Shown: in pieces, positions 46,359 through 55,502 of the stretch
Numbering within the stretch: the stretch's first letter is position 1
Layout: every line of letters starts with the position of its first letter
NCBI RefSeq assembly: GCF_023370075.1
Contig: NZ_CP097154.1
Coordinates: forward strand, 214,807-278,806
Origin: Deinococcus sp. QL22
Lineage (GTDB): Bacteria; Deinococcota; Deinococci; Deinococcales; Deinococcaceae
Reading direction: 5' to 3'
Length of the DNA stretch: 64,000 bases
Notes under the pieces: generated by a model
Told to the model about the DNA's origin: nothing
The model's database searches: none
The model's input: only the letters and a program-made list of their open reading frames with translations
Translations under genes and position numbers: made by a program

Positions 46359-47765
46359 TTATTGCGTGGCCGCTTTTACAGCCTCTAGAGCATCCAGCAG
46401 GGCGTACCCCGACACAGTGGTTTTGTTGGCACTCGACAGCAGCAGCGCGCGGGTTTGCGGAGCCGTGAGCGCGGAGTTGGCCGCCATCATCAAGGAGGCG
46501 ACGCCGCTGACCAGGGGGGCCGCTTCACTGGTTCCAGCGCTCAGGCCGTAGCTCCCCTGCGAGGTCGGTTGGAGAACGAGCAGGTTGTCTTGCTGGCTTG
46601 TTCCGGCACAGCCGCCCCCACCGCCGGGAGCCACCAGATCCAGCGGGCGCGAATAGGTGCTGTTGGGGCGGGCACTGTAACAGGCCAACGAATTCCCGGC
46701 TCCAACCGCGCCCACCGCAATCACATTGGGATTACTGGCGGGAAAATAGACTCCATCCAGAGCGGTATTTCCAGCGGCAGCCACCAGCACCGCACTGGCC
46801 GCCGCCGCATTCAGCGCCGTATCCAAGACCTTGTCGCCGGGGTCTTTGCCGTACTCGCTGGGCTTGATGCCAAAGCTCATATTGACTACTTTCGCGCCCT
46901 GTGCAACGGCGTGGTTGAGGGCTTGGGCCACCTGTGCCGTCGACCCGCCGCCCGCACCCAAAACCTTGTAAGGCATCAGGTTTTTTCCGCCCCAGGTGAC
47001 GGCAGCCACGCCAATTCCATTGTTGGTGGCCGCCCCCAGCAGGCCGATGACAGCGGTGCCGTGTCCATCGGTGTCGTTGGTATCGCTCGTGACCGCGCTG
47101 CCCGTGTAATTGCGTGCGGCCACCAGTCTTCCATCCAGATCGGGATGATTGCTGTCGGCACCACTGTCCAGCACAGCAGTTTTGACACTGACGGGCGTTT
47201 TACCGCAACCAGCCAAGAAATCCCACGCGGCCTGCGCCCTGATACGCGGCAAGTAAGTTTGGCTGATGGGAATAGAATCAATCTGTATCCCGCCGTTGTA
47301 GCCCGGATCATTGGGCACCGCCAACGCCCGATACACAAAGTTAGGCTGAACGGTCAAGCCCTCTTCCTGCAACTGTGCAGCCAGAGCCTCCTCAGATTCG
47401 CCATCTGGCACGCTGGCGAGGGTCAGGGTAGGAGTAATGGCCTGAGCCTCGACCCGGCTCAAGGCCCGCAGCGCCTGTGCGCTGAGCTTGCCCCCGCTGA
47501 GGCGACCTGCGGCATGGGTCACCAATACTTCGCCGGGCACATGGGGCGCGTTCCAGTCAGGCGTGGACACTGTGCTGGACATGACCGAGGCCGAGAAGAT
47601 ACTGGCAGGTACCACCGATTGTTGACAAACTTGATCTCCACCCCCTCCTGTTTCACCCCAATCGCCGCAGGCCGTGAACAACAACAGGCAAGCTGACACA
47701 GCGGCAAGGCGCGGAGCAACTGTGGGTCGCGCACGAGGCGGGCGAGGAGCAAAGGGAAAAAGCAT
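46359..47765 (-). CDS. Subtilisin-like serine protease (S8), lipoprotein
   Basis: A 468-residue secreted protease. Lipobox L-F-T-A-C33 predicts a membrane-anchored lipoprotein. A propeptide-like region (residues ~70-150, with P-G-E-V-L-V and E-E-G-L-T-V-Q-P-N) precedes the catalytic domain: D200 (V-L-D-S-G-A-D), H235 (D-G-H-G-T-A), oxyanion N334 (A-A-G-N-T) and S414 (G-T-S-E-A-A-P). All four key residues are intact, so it should be active, with cleavage outside the cell membrane. Confidence 0.92.
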   Translation of the reverse strand: MLFPFAPRPPRARPTVAPRLAAVSACLLLFTACGDWGETGGGGDQVCQQSVVPASIFSASVMSSTVSTPDWNAPHVPGEVLVTHAAGRLSGGKLSAQALRALSRVEAQAITPTLTLASVPDGESEEALAAQLQEEGLTVQPNFVYRALAVPNDPGYNGGIQIDSIPISQTYLPRIRAQAAWDFLAGCGKTPVSVKTAVLDSGADSNHPDLDGRLVAARNYTGSAVTSDTNDTDGHGTAVIGLLGAATNNGIGVAAVTWGGKNLMPYKVLGAGGGSTAQVAQALNHAVAQGAKVVNMSFGIKPSEYGKDPGDKVLDTALNAAAASAVLVAAAGNTALDGVYFPASNPNVIAVGAVGAGNSLACYSARPNSTYSRPLDLVAPGGGGGCAGTSQQDNLLVLQPTSQGSYGLSAGTSEAAPLVSGVASLMMAANSALTAPQTRALLLSSANKTTVSGYALLDALEAVKAATQ

Positions 47766-47948
47766 AACTCAAGGGTAAAGCATCGGCTTGATTCGTTTCT
47801 GAGGCCTCAACTGCTCTTTGCCGAGCCGCACGGGCCGGAACGCGTCTGGGTTACGTAGTCTGAAAGTGCGACCAAGGCTTCAGGAGTACGTCCGAATAGA
47901 CGAGAGTTCGTAGTTTCTGCACGGGAGGGCGCTCGAACGCACTTGACC

Positions 47949-47982
47949 AAAAATTCCCGCCTCAAGCTAAAGCTTGGGCGGG
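47949..47982 (-). terminator. Intrinsic terminator of the small membrane protein gene
   Basis: On the minus strand CCCGCC-CAAGCT arms (12 bp with one bulge) fold into a strong hairpin followed by AATTTTT. It lies 22 bases past the 61-codon ORF at 48005-48190 and supports that ORF as a real gene. Confidence 0.7.
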
Positions 47983-48004
47983 CAACTGACAGGTGCAGGT
48001 CGAC

Positions 48005-48190
48005 TCATCTAACAGTGGAGTGCCGAGAAGATACCTGCTGCAAGACAGGAGCGGCGGCCAGTTCCGGCCCAGACGCCGCGTCTAGTGCCAGCTGCTCCTG
48101 CACAATTTCCCTGTCCTCACGTGTCAGAGTCAGAAAAGCGAGAACCATCATCAAAATGGTCATGCTGGCCATCACTAGGATGAATTCCAT
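48005..48190 (-). CDS. Small single-span membrane protein
   Basis: A 61-residue ORF: M-E-F-I-L-V-M-A-S-M-T-I-L-M-M-V-L-A-F is a strong N-terminal membrane helix, followed by a charged segment (T-R-E-D-R-E-I-V-Q-E-Q) and a polar tail. AGGAGG lies 13 bases before the ATG, farther than ideal. A good terminator follows. I know no family for it. Confidence 0.5.
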   Translation of the reverse strand: MEFILVMASMTILMMVLAFLTLTREDREIVQEQLALDAASGPELAAAPVLQQVSSRHSTVR

Positions 48191-48560
48191 ACGTCAGTGT
48201 GCGCCTCCTGAAGCTGAAGTGGACACAGCCGCCGTTTATGGAATACGCAACTGCCTTTGAGCTTATCTAAAGGATAAGGGTCTACACCGAAAAGCTAAAG
48301 AGTTGTGGGCTCGACGTTAACTCAACTCAAGAAGTAAGCCGGCCATCAGAGCGCTGCACTTAAGTCGTAGCTTTCCTCTATAAACGAGCCTGTTTGCACG
48401 GGCTTTACAGTTATCGCCAATACCTGTGCAATAACAAGTGAACTAACGGATAAATAGCTTCTATCTGGTCAGCACTATTGGAGCCCGCGTGAAACATTCA
48501 TGAGTGGCCGTTTGAGGGTTTGGTGGCTAAATGTAAGACCTGGCGGATTAAGCTGATCCT
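48191..48560. other. AT-rich gap without recognised gene
   Basis: About 370 bases of lower GC than the surroundings. I see no tRNA, strong hairpin or coding frame. A TAAGCT box at 48549-48554, 6 bases before ATG 48561, may be a leaderless -10 for the next gene. The lower GC could mark a recently acquired stretch. Confidence 0.4.
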
Positions 48561-48830
48561 ATGAATCAAGATGAACGGTACGGACGGCATGCCGAGCGTC
48601 TGAAAGACTGGGATGAGGTCGAAGATCAGGCGACGGACATCGGTTCGCAGAAATCAGAGTCTCAGACCCGGCCTATGGAACCGGGCGCATTCAATGTCGA
48701 AGCCTCTGACGGAAGCACTTCGGAAAAACTGCCCTTTCGGGGAGCTGTTGTACTTCAGCAAAACCGCTTTTTTATTGTCGGTATTGCCTTTATCCTCGCC
48801 CTAGTGGTGATGTTGTTCGTTCTGCTCTGA
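48561..48830 (+). CDS. Small tail-anchored membrane protein
   Basis: An 89-residue protein with an acidic, hydrophilic first 60 residues (W-D-E-V-E-D-Q-A-T-D) and one C-terminal membrane helix (F-F-I-V-G-I-A-F-I-L-A-L-V-V-M-L-F-V-L-L) ending at the last residue, so it is a C-tail-anchored protein with a cytoplasmic domain. The function is unknown. Confidence 0.65.
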   Translation: MNQDERYGRHAERLKDWDEVEDQATDIGSQKSESQTRPMEPGAFNVEASDGSTSEKLPFRGAVVLQQNRFFIVGIAFILALVVMLFVLL

Positions 48831-48865
48831 ATTTTTAGCCAAAGGAACCGGCCAGCAGCCAGACG

Positions 48866-48895
48866 TTGCCGCTGAGTTTGAGAACGCCATATCAT
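48866..48895 (+). promoter_or_regulatory. Leaderless promoter of the ArsR-family gene
   Basis: TTGCCG (48866-48871), 18-bp spacer, TATCAT (48890-48895), then 6 bases to ATG 48902. Transcription should begin at the start codon. Confidence 0.65.
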
Positions 48896-48901
48896 TGGCC
48901 T

Positions 48902-49315
48902 ATGACACCTACGGTTGTGCCGACTCCAAGTGAGACCTGTGAGGTGGCCTGTGTTCATCCAGAAGCGGTGGCCTTGGCTCAGGCTGCTATGCCTTCTACT
49001 GGCGCACTGGTTCGCGCCAGTAGCCTGCTGAAAGCGGTGGCCGACCCAACCCGGCTCAGACTCCTGTCGGCGTTGGCAAGCGGCGAACTGTGCGTGTGCG
49101 ACCTGAGCGTGCTGGCCGGAACCAGCGAAAGTGCCGTCAGCCATCAATTGCGCCTGCTGCGCGACCTTTCACTGGTCAAGGGCCGCAAAGAAGGCCGAGT
49201 GGTGTATTACCGCCTGGACGACGCGCATGTGACCCACCTGATCCGTGACGTGATCGCGCACGCCCATCACACACTGACGCCCGAACTGGCCCCGAATGCA
49301 CAGGCCAAACTCTGA
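48902..49315 (+). CDS. ArsR/SmtB-family metal-sensing repressor, CadC-like
   Basis: A 137-residue winged-helix repressor. C13 and C17 (E-T-C-E-V-A-C) in the N-terminal arm and C64, C66 in E-L-C-V-C-D-L form the four-thiolate (alpha3N) Cd/Pb/Zn site of CadC-type sensors. The recognition helix is [12 protein letters not shown]. The His-rich end (H-V-T-H, H-A-H-H) may add a zinc (alpha5) site. No metal efflux pump adjoins it, which is unusual, so its target must lie elsewhere. Confidence 0.9.
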   Translation: MTPTVVPTPSETCEVACVHPEAVALAQAAMPSTGALVRASSLLKAVADPTRLRLLSALASGELCVCDLSVLAGTSESAVSHQLRLLRDLSLVKGRKEGRVVYYRLDDAHVTHLIRDVIAHAHHTLTPELAPNAQAKL

Positions 49316-49365
49316 GCTAAGCCACTCTTCAATGGCTGTCAGGCCAGTTTCACTTCCCTGCCCGC

Positions 49366-49395
49366 TTGACGAAAATTCTTTTCAGGCGCTACGCT
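49366..49395 (+). promoter_or_regulatory. Promoter of the RpiR-family gene
   Basis: TTGACG (49366-49371), 18-bp spacer, TACGCT (49390-49395). The predicted leader before ATG 49440 is about 38 bases. Confidence 0.5.
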
Positions 49396-49439
49396 CCGCC
49401 CATCGACACGCCCCGTCTTCTGAATTTTGGATTGCCTCT

Positions 49440-50300
49440 ATGACCTCAGTTCGTTTGCCCAGCAGCGCCCTCGACCGGATTCGTCTGCATGGTCGGGCCC
49501 TATCCCCGAGCCTACGGCGGGTGGCCGAATTCGTGGTGCAGCACGCCGAAACGGTGGTACATCAAACCATTACCGAGCTGGCAAGCAGCGTGGGCGTGGG
49601 CGAGGCCACCATTACGCGCCTGTGCCACAAGCTGGAATTCGCCGGATTTCACGCCTTCAAAATCGCGCTGGCGTCGGATGTGGCGGGAAGGGGCCACGCG
49701 GAGGCCAGCACGGGGCGGGCCAGCGGTGAAGATGCCCCCAGTTTTGCTACCCGCCTGGTGCGCCAGACCACGCGCACGCTCGAAGATACCGCCCGCCTGG
49801 CCGATCCCGTGCTGCTGGACACGGTGGCCCGCCAGATGGCCCGCGCCCCACGCATAGACCTGACCGGGCAGGGCAACAGCGGTCTGGTGGCCCAATATTT
49901 CGCTCACCGCCTGATGAGAATTGGCCTGAGCGCCACGACTTACACTGATCCGCACTTGGCCGCCGTGAGCATCAGCACCCTGCCGCGTTCGGGCGTGGTG
50001 GTGGCCCTCAGCAGCAGTGGAGGCACCATCGACACCGTGCAGCACCTGAAATTGGCGCAGGCGCACGGTCATTACACGGTAGCGATTACGCACCACGCCA
50101 GTAGCCCGGTCACGCGCTACGCCAGCGCCGTACTGTTTACGGCGGCGCAAGAAGACCCGCTGACCGACAAGGTGCTGGACACCCTGACCAGCCAAACGCT
50201 GCTGCTGGAACTGCTGTATGCCCAATTGTTGACGCACCGTCCGGAAAGCCACGCCATGTTGCGCGTCACCGCAGAGAGCGTGGTAGATAAGAAATACTGA
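49440..50300 (+). CDS. RpiR/MurR-family transcriptional regulator
   Basis: A 286-residue regulator with an N-terminal RpiR helix-turn-helix (V-G-V-G-E-A-T-I-T-R-L-C-H-K-L) and a SIS sugar-phosphate-binding domain (D-L-T-G-Q-G-N-S-G-L near residue 140, V-V-A-L-S-S-S-G-G-T-I-D). Relatives sense MurNAc-6-phosphate or pentose phosphates. No matching metabolic gene adjoins it, but murQ is in the same window 48 kb away. ATG 49440 fits both the HTH start and the upstream promoter. Confidence 0.9.
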   Translation: MTSVRLPSSALDRIRLHGRALSPSLRRVAEFVVQHAETVVHQTITELASSVGVGEATITRLCHKLEFAGFHAFKIALASDVAGRGHAEASTGRASGEDAPSFATRLVRQTTRTLEDTARLADPVLLDTVARQMARAPRIDLTGQGNSGLVAQYFAHRLMRIGLSATTYTDPHLAAVSISTLPRSGVVVALSSSGGTIDTVQHLKLAQAHGHYTVAITHHASSPVTRYASAVLFTAAQEDPLTDKVLDTLTSQTLLLELLYAQLLTHRPESHAMLRVTAESVVDKKY

Positions 50301-50309
50301 CTTAACCTC

Positions 50310-50738
50310 TCATTCCAGTTGGTAGTCGAACAGCACCACGTCTTCGCCCTCGCGCACGCCCCCGGTGGCGGTATACAGCGCGGTGGCAGCGGGCGTGGAG
50401 TCGTGGGTCAGCACGAACATCAGGTGGGCATTGCGGGCGCGGCCCAAGGTTTTGAGGGCTTCTATCAATGCCCTCGCCACCCCCTGCCGCCGGAAAGCTT
50501 CATCCGTGCCGATTTCATACAGGAACAGTTCGCGCGGTAAGCCATCGGTGCGGCGCAGTTCGTGGGCCAGAGCAAATCCGGCGGGTTGGCCATCCACGAA
50601 GGCCATCAGCAGATGATCGGAGGAGGAAGCCAGCAGATCGGCCACCGCTTCCGGCACAGGCGGATCGTCGAACAGGTGGGCGGCGGCCAACACGGCAGCC
50701 TCATTACCCGTGGTCAGGCGCCGCACGATGAGTGTCAT
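50310..50738 (-). CDS. GNAT acetyltransferase, AAC(3)-I-like
   Basis: A 142-residue acetyltransferase. The acetyl-CoA motif is R-R-Q-G-V-A-R-A-L-I, and the pattern E-L-F-L-Y-E-I-G-T to the final T-P-A-A-T-A-L-Y-T-A-T-G-G and L-F-D-Y-Q follows AAC(3)-I aminoglycoside acetyltransferases. Environmental members often acetylate other amines, so resistance is not implied. It is convergent with the RpiR gene, with 9 bases between stops. Confidence 0.8.
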   Translation of the reverse strand: MTLIVRRLTTGNEAAVLAAAHLFDDPPVPEAVADLLASSSDHLLMAFVDGQPAGFALAHELRRTDGLPRELFLYEIGTDEAFRRQGVARALIEALKTLGRARNAHLMFVLTHDSTPAATALYTATGGVREGEDVVLFDYQLE

Positions 50739-51093
50739 GCGCCAGTGTAAAACCTGTTGCTGGCCCGTTCCATGGGCCACCTGGCGGAGTGTGAATTCGG
50801 GCTTAGACCGATCTGAGCCGTTGCTCCAACCCCTCTGGGCCACGAAGCTCAGGCCCGAACACTCACGGCATCAACCTGCCTACTTTCTTTGGTCGCTCCG
50901 CCCCTCACGCACCTGCTCTTGCCCCGAGAAGAACACTGCTCCGGTAACTGAGTCGACAGATCGCTCTTTTCCTTCGATTGCAGCGCGGGTTTTGGTACAT
51001 TGAAAAACCAACCAAGTCGGCGTGCCGATCAGAAAAAGCAGGATCAAAACGTCTGACCTGGCTTGATTGGCCGCTTCACTTAAGCTCCTGTCG
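50739..51093. other. Gap between GNAT and HxlR genes with one doubtful ORF
   Basis: The only frame of note is 50880-51146 on the minus strand (88 codons) with a short hydrophobic run V-L-I-L-L-F-L-I-G-T-P-T-W-L-V-F. It would overlap the end of the HxlR gene by 53 bases and has no clear start signal, so I do not call it a gene. No RNA or repeat was seen. Confidence 0.35.
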
Positions 51094-51462
51094 TCAATCT
51101 GCGGCCTGATCTCCGTTTTTCTCGTCCCCGACGGGTTGCGGCGCATCGTGGCTGCCCCAGCGGGCCATTGCCGCGATGATGTCGCCCAAGCCTTCGCCGC
51201 GTGCGGTCAGGGTGTACTCCACATGGGGCGGCACTTCGGCGTACACAGTACGGGTCAGCAAGCCCTCGGCTTCCAGATGGCGCAGGCGTTCGGTAAGGGT
51301 CTTGGAAGAAACGCGACCCAGTGCGCGTTTCAGTTCGCTGTACCGCCGCGGGCCCGCCAGCAGTTCGCGCAGGATCAGGGTCGTCCATTTGCCACAGATG
51401 ACGTGCAGCGTGCGCTCTACCCCGCATTCGGGCCGCTTCACCATTGCCTGTCCGTATTGCAT
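51094..51462 (-). CDS. HxlR-family transcriptional regulator
   Basis: A 122-residue winged-helix protein with the HxlR pattern: C-G-V-E-R-T-L-H-V-I-C-G-K-W-T-T-L-I-L, R-R-Y-S-E-L-K-R, S-S-K-T-L-T-E-R-L and Y-T-L-T-A-R-G. The conserved Cys13 may be redox-active, as in HypR/QorR relatives. It is divergent from the NmrA-like genes across about 125 bases, a common pairing in which HxlR controls a quinone- or NAD(P)-dependent oxidoreductase. Confidence 0.9.
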   Translation of the reverse strand: MQYGQAMVKRPECGVERTLHVICGKWTTLILRELLAGPRRYSELKRALGRVSSKTLTERLRHLEAEGLLTRTVYAEVPPHVEYTLTARGEGLGDIIAAMARWGSHDAPQPVGDEKNGDQAAD

Positions 51463-51587
51463 GGCTTTAGTCTGTCGCTTCCAAAAAGGAAATGAGGGTA
51501 GGCCAAACCTATAGTTTCCAAAAAGATACCAACTGGGAAATCTGCGCCTCCTTCCCAAACCACCTCTCCCCTGCTTAGCCTGCGTGC

Positions 51588-52440
51588 ATGAGCGAACTGA
51601 CGTTGGTATACGGCGCGACGGGCGAGCAGGGCGGCCCGGTGGCACAGGAACTCCTGAAGCGGGGCGCAGCGGTGCGGATTATGGTCAGGCACCCGGAGCG
51701 GGCCGCACATCTGGCGGGGGCCGAAATTTTGACGGGCGATATTCAGAACGAAGCCGACGTGCAGCGGGCGTTTGAGGGAGTGACGCGGCTTTCGCTGACG
51801 CTGCCCCTAGGCGGTGACCCGATTGCCGCCACGCACCTGACGGTGCAGGCAGCACGGGCCGCTGGATTACGCCGAATGGTGCTGAATACTAGCGGCCAGA
51901 CGCCCGAAACGCCGACGGGTGTGCCGATGATGGACTACCGCCTACCTGCAAAACCTGTTGGGGCCTTGGGCGCGGCCCGCTGTCGTTGCCAACGATACTC
52001 TGGCCTACCCGATTCCCGACACCCACCGCGTGTCCTGGTTTGCCGCCGAGGATTTGGGGCCGCTGACCACCGAAGCACTGGAACACACCGACTTGACCGG
52101 ACACCTGAACCTGGGCGGGCCGGAAGCGCTGACGGGGCCGGAGTTGGCCGCGCAGATGTCGCGGGTGTTGGGCCACACCATCCGCTATCAGGCGATTACA
52201 CCCGAAGTGTTTGGTGGCCAGATGGCGCAGGTCTTCGGGCCAGAGATGGGCGAGGCGGCCACCCGCGCCTACCGCCTGACCTGGGAAGGTTCGCCGGACG
52301 CGATGACGACTGATCCTGCCGCACTGCACGCTGCTTTACCTGTACCCCTGACCCGGTTCACAGATTGGCTGACGCGGCATCAAGGTGCTTTTCAGGCCGA
52401 ACATACTCAGGCCGGAGCCGCAGCAGGAGCAGCGCAGTGA
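51588..52440 (+). pseudogene. NmrA-like NAD(P)-binding protein, disrupted by internal deletion
   Basis: The first 115 codons read a normal NmrA N-domain (V-Y-G-A-T-G-E-Q-G-G-P-V-A, then L-N-T-S-G-Q-T-P) up to M-M-D-Y-R-L. The rest continues in another frame with T-A-Y-L-Q-N-L-L-G-P-W-A and a full C-terminal half to TGA 52440. Intact relatives have about 20 residues between D-Y-R-L and T-A-Y-L. ACCGCCT at 51937-51943 can encode the end of the first part and the start of the second, so deletion between two ACCGCCT copies explains the junction. The gene should be non-functional. Confidence 0.8.
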
Positions 52441-53060
52441 GGATTGCACTCCTGGGCGGCACCGGACGCACCGGACGGCTGATTCTGGATCTGTCACTGG
52501 AGCGCGGCCACAGCGTGCAACTGCTGGCCCGCAGCCCGGAAAAAGTCAGCAAACGCTCGCCTGCATTGACGGTTGTGCAGGGCGAAATTACCGACAACGC
52601 GGCCATGTCGCAGGTGCTCACGGGAGCCGATGTGGTCATGAGTGGGCTTGGCCCGGTCAAGGGCGGTTCCAAAACGGTGATGACCGACGCGGCCACGCAA
52701 CTGCTGGATCTGATGCCGAGGGCAGGCGTGCGGCGGCTGATCACGCTCACGGGCGCGGGCGTGCCGCATCCCGGCAACCAACCTAAACCCATCGACCACA
52801 TCTTCCGCACGCTGCTGAAGGTGATGCAGGCCGATGTGTTGCGCGATTTCACGGCCTACGCCGACCTGATCCGCGCTTCCAATCTGGACTGGACGATTGT
52901 GCGGGGGTCGATGCTGCTGGACGGCCCGGTTACGCCCATCAAGAGCGGGCCTGTGGGCCACACCGGGCCGCGCGTGACCCGTGCGAGCGTGGCGTCCAGC
53001 ATGCTGGACGCTGCCGCGGCGGGCAAGTTCATTCGGCAGGCTCCGGCAGTCAGCAATTGA
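52437..53060 (+). CDS. NAD(P)-binding (atypical SDR/NmrA-like) protein
   Basis: A 207-residue Rossmann protein beginning V-R-I-A-L-L-G-G-T-G-R-T-G-R-L (G-x-x-G-x-x-G), with L-T-G-A-G-V and a final T-I-V-R-G-S as in biliverdin-reductase-B-like and YwnB-type reductases. It should reduce a small quinone or flavin-like substrate with NAD(P)H. GTG 52437 overlaps the preceding stop by 4 bases (GTGA), which dates from when the upstream gene was intact. Confidence 0.87.
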   Translation: MRIALLGGTGRTGRLILDLSLERGHSVQLLARSPEKVSKRSPALTVVQGEITDNAAMSQVLTGADVVMSGLGPVKGGSKTVMTDAATQLLDLMPRAGVRRLITLTGAGVPHPGNQPKPIDHIFRTLLKVMQADVLRDFTAYADLIRASNLDWTIVRGSMLLDGPVTPIKSGPVGHTGPRVTRASVASSMLDAAAAGKFIRQAPAVSN

Positions 53061-53115
53061 TGACGGCTGAGCTGGGATTGCACCCAACAGCGCAGCGATG
53101 CCTCACACTGCATCC

Positions 53116-53985
53116 ATGACCAGTCTCGCTTCTCCCTCTCCCCTGCTGTTCATCATGGGCGCAACCGGCAATATGGGCGGCGAAATTGCGCGGCAACTGC
53201 TGGCAGCGGGGGTGCGGGTGCGGGTGGGCGTGCGTTCGCCGGAAAAGGTAACGGAAGCAGGGGCTTTTGCGGGGGCCGACATTGCCCGATTCGATACCGC
53301 CGACGCCAGCACTTTTGGCGCACTAGACGGCGTGCAGCGCATGTTCCTGTTGTGGCCCCCCGGTACTGACGTAACGCGGGACGTGCTGCCCGTGATTGCA
53401 GCAGCCAAAGAACGCGGCGTTCAGCAGATCGTGTTCCTGTCTATTCTGGGTGCAGAACGTATCCGGGTCGTGCCGCACCGCCGCGTAGAGCAGGCGCTGG
53501 AGGCGTCGGGCATGGCGTGGGTATTCCTGCGGGCCAGCTATTTTATGCAAAACCTGAGTGGCGTTCACCGCGACGATATTCGGATTCGGCGCGAACTGTT
53601 CTTGCCTGCCGGACAGGGCCGCACCAGCTTCGTAGACGTGCGCGACGTGGCGACGGTGGGCGCAAAAGCCCTGATGGAAGGCCACCGCAACCGCGCCCAC
53701 AACCTCACGGGCAGTGCGGCCCTGACCTACGCCGAGGCCGCCGACATTTTCAGCGTGACGCTCGGCAAACGCATTCGCTATAGCAATCCGTCGCCCGTCC
53801 GGTTTGTGCGTGTGGTGCGGGGGCGCGGCGTGGCACTCGGTTTTGCCCTGTTCATGCTGGCCGAGTACACGGTTGCCAAACTGGGGTTGGCCGGAGAAGT
53901 GACCCCCACCATAGCCAAAGTGTTGGGACGCCCGCCCATCAGCCTGCGCCAATTTGCTGAAGATTTCCGGGAAGTGTGGCTGTAG
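53116..53985 (+). CDS. NmrA-like NAD(P)-binding protein
   Basis: A 289-residue protein of the NmrA/QorB-like group: F-I-M-G-A-T-G-N-M-G-G-E-I-A (dinucleotide site), F-L-S-I-L-G-A-E, and the R-A-S-Y-F-M-Q-N-L segment equivalent to the one at the deletion junction of the first paralogue. Sequence order suggests it and the broken gene are paralogues. ATG 53116 puts the first beta strand near the N-terminus; ATG 53098 is also possible. Confidence 0.87.
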   Translation: MTSLASPSPLLFIMGATGNMGGEIARQLLAAGVRVRVGVRSPEKVTEAGAFAGADIARFDTADASTFGALDGVQRMFLLWPPGTDVTRDVLPVIAAAKERGVQQIVFLSILGAERIRVVPHRRVEQALEASGMAWVFLRASYFMQNLSGVHRDDIRIRRELFLPAGQGRTSFVDVRDVATVGAKALMEGHRNRAHNLTGSAALTYAEAADIFSVTLGKRIRYSNPSPVRFVRVVRGRGVALGFALFMLAEYTVAKLGLAGEVTPTIAKVLGRPPISLRQFAEDFREVWL

Positions 53986-53997
53986 GTTCTGCCTGCG

Positions 53998-55328
53998 CTA
54001 CTGCGCCATGCGCTGCCGGATGTGGTTGATGTTCCATCCCGTCAGGTTCGCCAGCGTTTGCGCCTGCGCCTCGTTGCGGCGTTTCAGGTCAGCTTTATAG
54101 GTCTCCAGCGCCGCGCAGCTTCCGCCACTTTGTAGGCATGGCGCAGAATGGAGCGGCCCTGAAAGGTGCTCTGGTTCGGCGTGACCTTAAACTGCAGATC
54201 TTCAGGGAAGGTGGCGGTGTAGCGCACATGTAGGCGCGTCAGGAAGACCGGTTTGGCCTGCTCCTCCGGTTGAGGCATGCTTCCACTAGTCTGCCCGCCG
54301 AAGCCAACTTGCTGCCGCCAGAACACGCCCGCTTCTGTCAATTCGGCAGAGGTCGGCAGCTCGGTAGCGCAGGGGTCGCAGTTGTTGGTATTCCATGCGT
54401 ATTCCAGCAGGGCCACGCTTTTGCCCTCGCGCTCGTAGGCACGCCGGAACACATGGCGGTAAAACGGCGCGAGCTGGTTTCTGACCAGCATCGGCACTTC
54501 CTTGTCGGTGGGAATGGCGGCGGTGCGGTAATTGCTGGTTTCTATGCGGCCCTGCGGCGACAGCAGATACACGGTCAGGTCTTGCTCGCCCGGAGAATTC
54601 AGCGTGCCGAGGCGAATAGGCAGCATAAATTTTTCGGACGTGTAGGACAGCACAATCGGGTTCAGGAAGCCGCCGCTGACATCGAAGCTCCATGTTCACG
54701 CGCACCACAAAAAACTTCATGCCGCTCCGCAGGTAGCTGCCCAACAGGGCATCGGCACCAGCGGGCAGCTTGTAACCCTCGCCGCGCAAGTAGGTCGCTA
54801 GGCCCGTTTGCTGGGTGACGCTCAGAATGGCAATGTCGTATTCCCCGACCTGATAACTGGCCTCTATTTTGACGCCGAGGGCAGCGGCTTGAGGTTGCAC
54901 GTCTGCAACGGTCATTGGCGCAGAAGTGGCTGTAGTCCTCCCAAAACCGACAGCATTCTGCGCACAAGGATTCTCGTCGAAAAATTCCACCAGCCTCGGC
55001 GCACTGTAAGCGTCAAGTTTTTCACGATGCTGGGGTAGCCAATTCGAATGTCTTCGCGCTTAGGCACCACCGGAATAGGCACGATCCGGGCAAAATCTTT
55101 CACGCTGCCCTGATAGTCGTTTATCATGGTAAACACGCTGCGGTTGCCGTCGCGGGCAATGATGACCTGATTGGAGCGGTTGAAGATTTTGCTGTCACTC
55201 TTGGCGACAAAGAACCCACAAAAAGCCGCTGCAGACGAGGTGAGGCCAAAGCCAACGAGAGTCCAGAGCCGCCGCTGACTGCGTTTGCCGACGTTGGCCG
55301 CTCTTCCTACCCTGTTCTTGTGAGTTAT
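53998..55328 (-). pseudogene. DUF2330 secreted/membrane protein, multiply frameshifted
   Basis: Pieces of one DUF2330 protein lie in three frames. In order: a signal/anchor region (L-W-T-L-V-G-F-G-L-T-S-S-A-A-A-F-C), F-N-R-S-N-Q-V-I-I-A-R and D-F-A-R-I-V-P-I-P; a shift near 55013; A-Y-S-A-P-R-L-V-E-F-F; a shift near 54689; S-E-K-F-M-L-P-I-R-L-G; a shift near 54128; and the tail A-Q-T-L-A-N-L-T-G-W-N-I-N-H-I-R to TAG at 53998. No ATG, GTG or TTG starts the first piece; an ATA at 55328-55326 follows an AGGAGAT site, as if ATG had changed. Four lesions make this a true pseudogene. Confidence 0.82.
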
Positions 55329-55399
55329 CTGATCTCCTGAACTCCTGAAATGATGGGTTGTGGTGTTGAGTTACCGTGTGAGATAGAAATGACCGACTC

Positions 55400-55427
55400 A
55401 GTATAGGAATGACACCCGGTTCAGCAA
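55400..55427 (-). promoter_or_regulatory. Intact-looking promoter of the DUF2330 pseudogene
   Basis: Minus strand TTGCTG (55427-55422), 16-bp spacer, TATACT (55405-55400). It is well kept although the gene behind it is broken. Confidence 0.5.
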
Positions 55428-55502
55428 GCGTGATCTGTGCGCCTGACCCAAATCTGACGCCCCACAGACCCTGACCTGACTTGTACCTGTGAGTGTCAGG
55501 AC

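Noticed and set aside
50310..50738. Calling the GNAT protein an aminoglycoside-resistance gene
   Set aside because: Only family-level resemblance to AAC(3)-I is visible and there is no mobile-element context.
50880..51146. 88-codon minus-strand ORF with a hydrophobic stretch
   Set aside because: It overlaps the HxlR gene end, has no start signal and no recognisable family.
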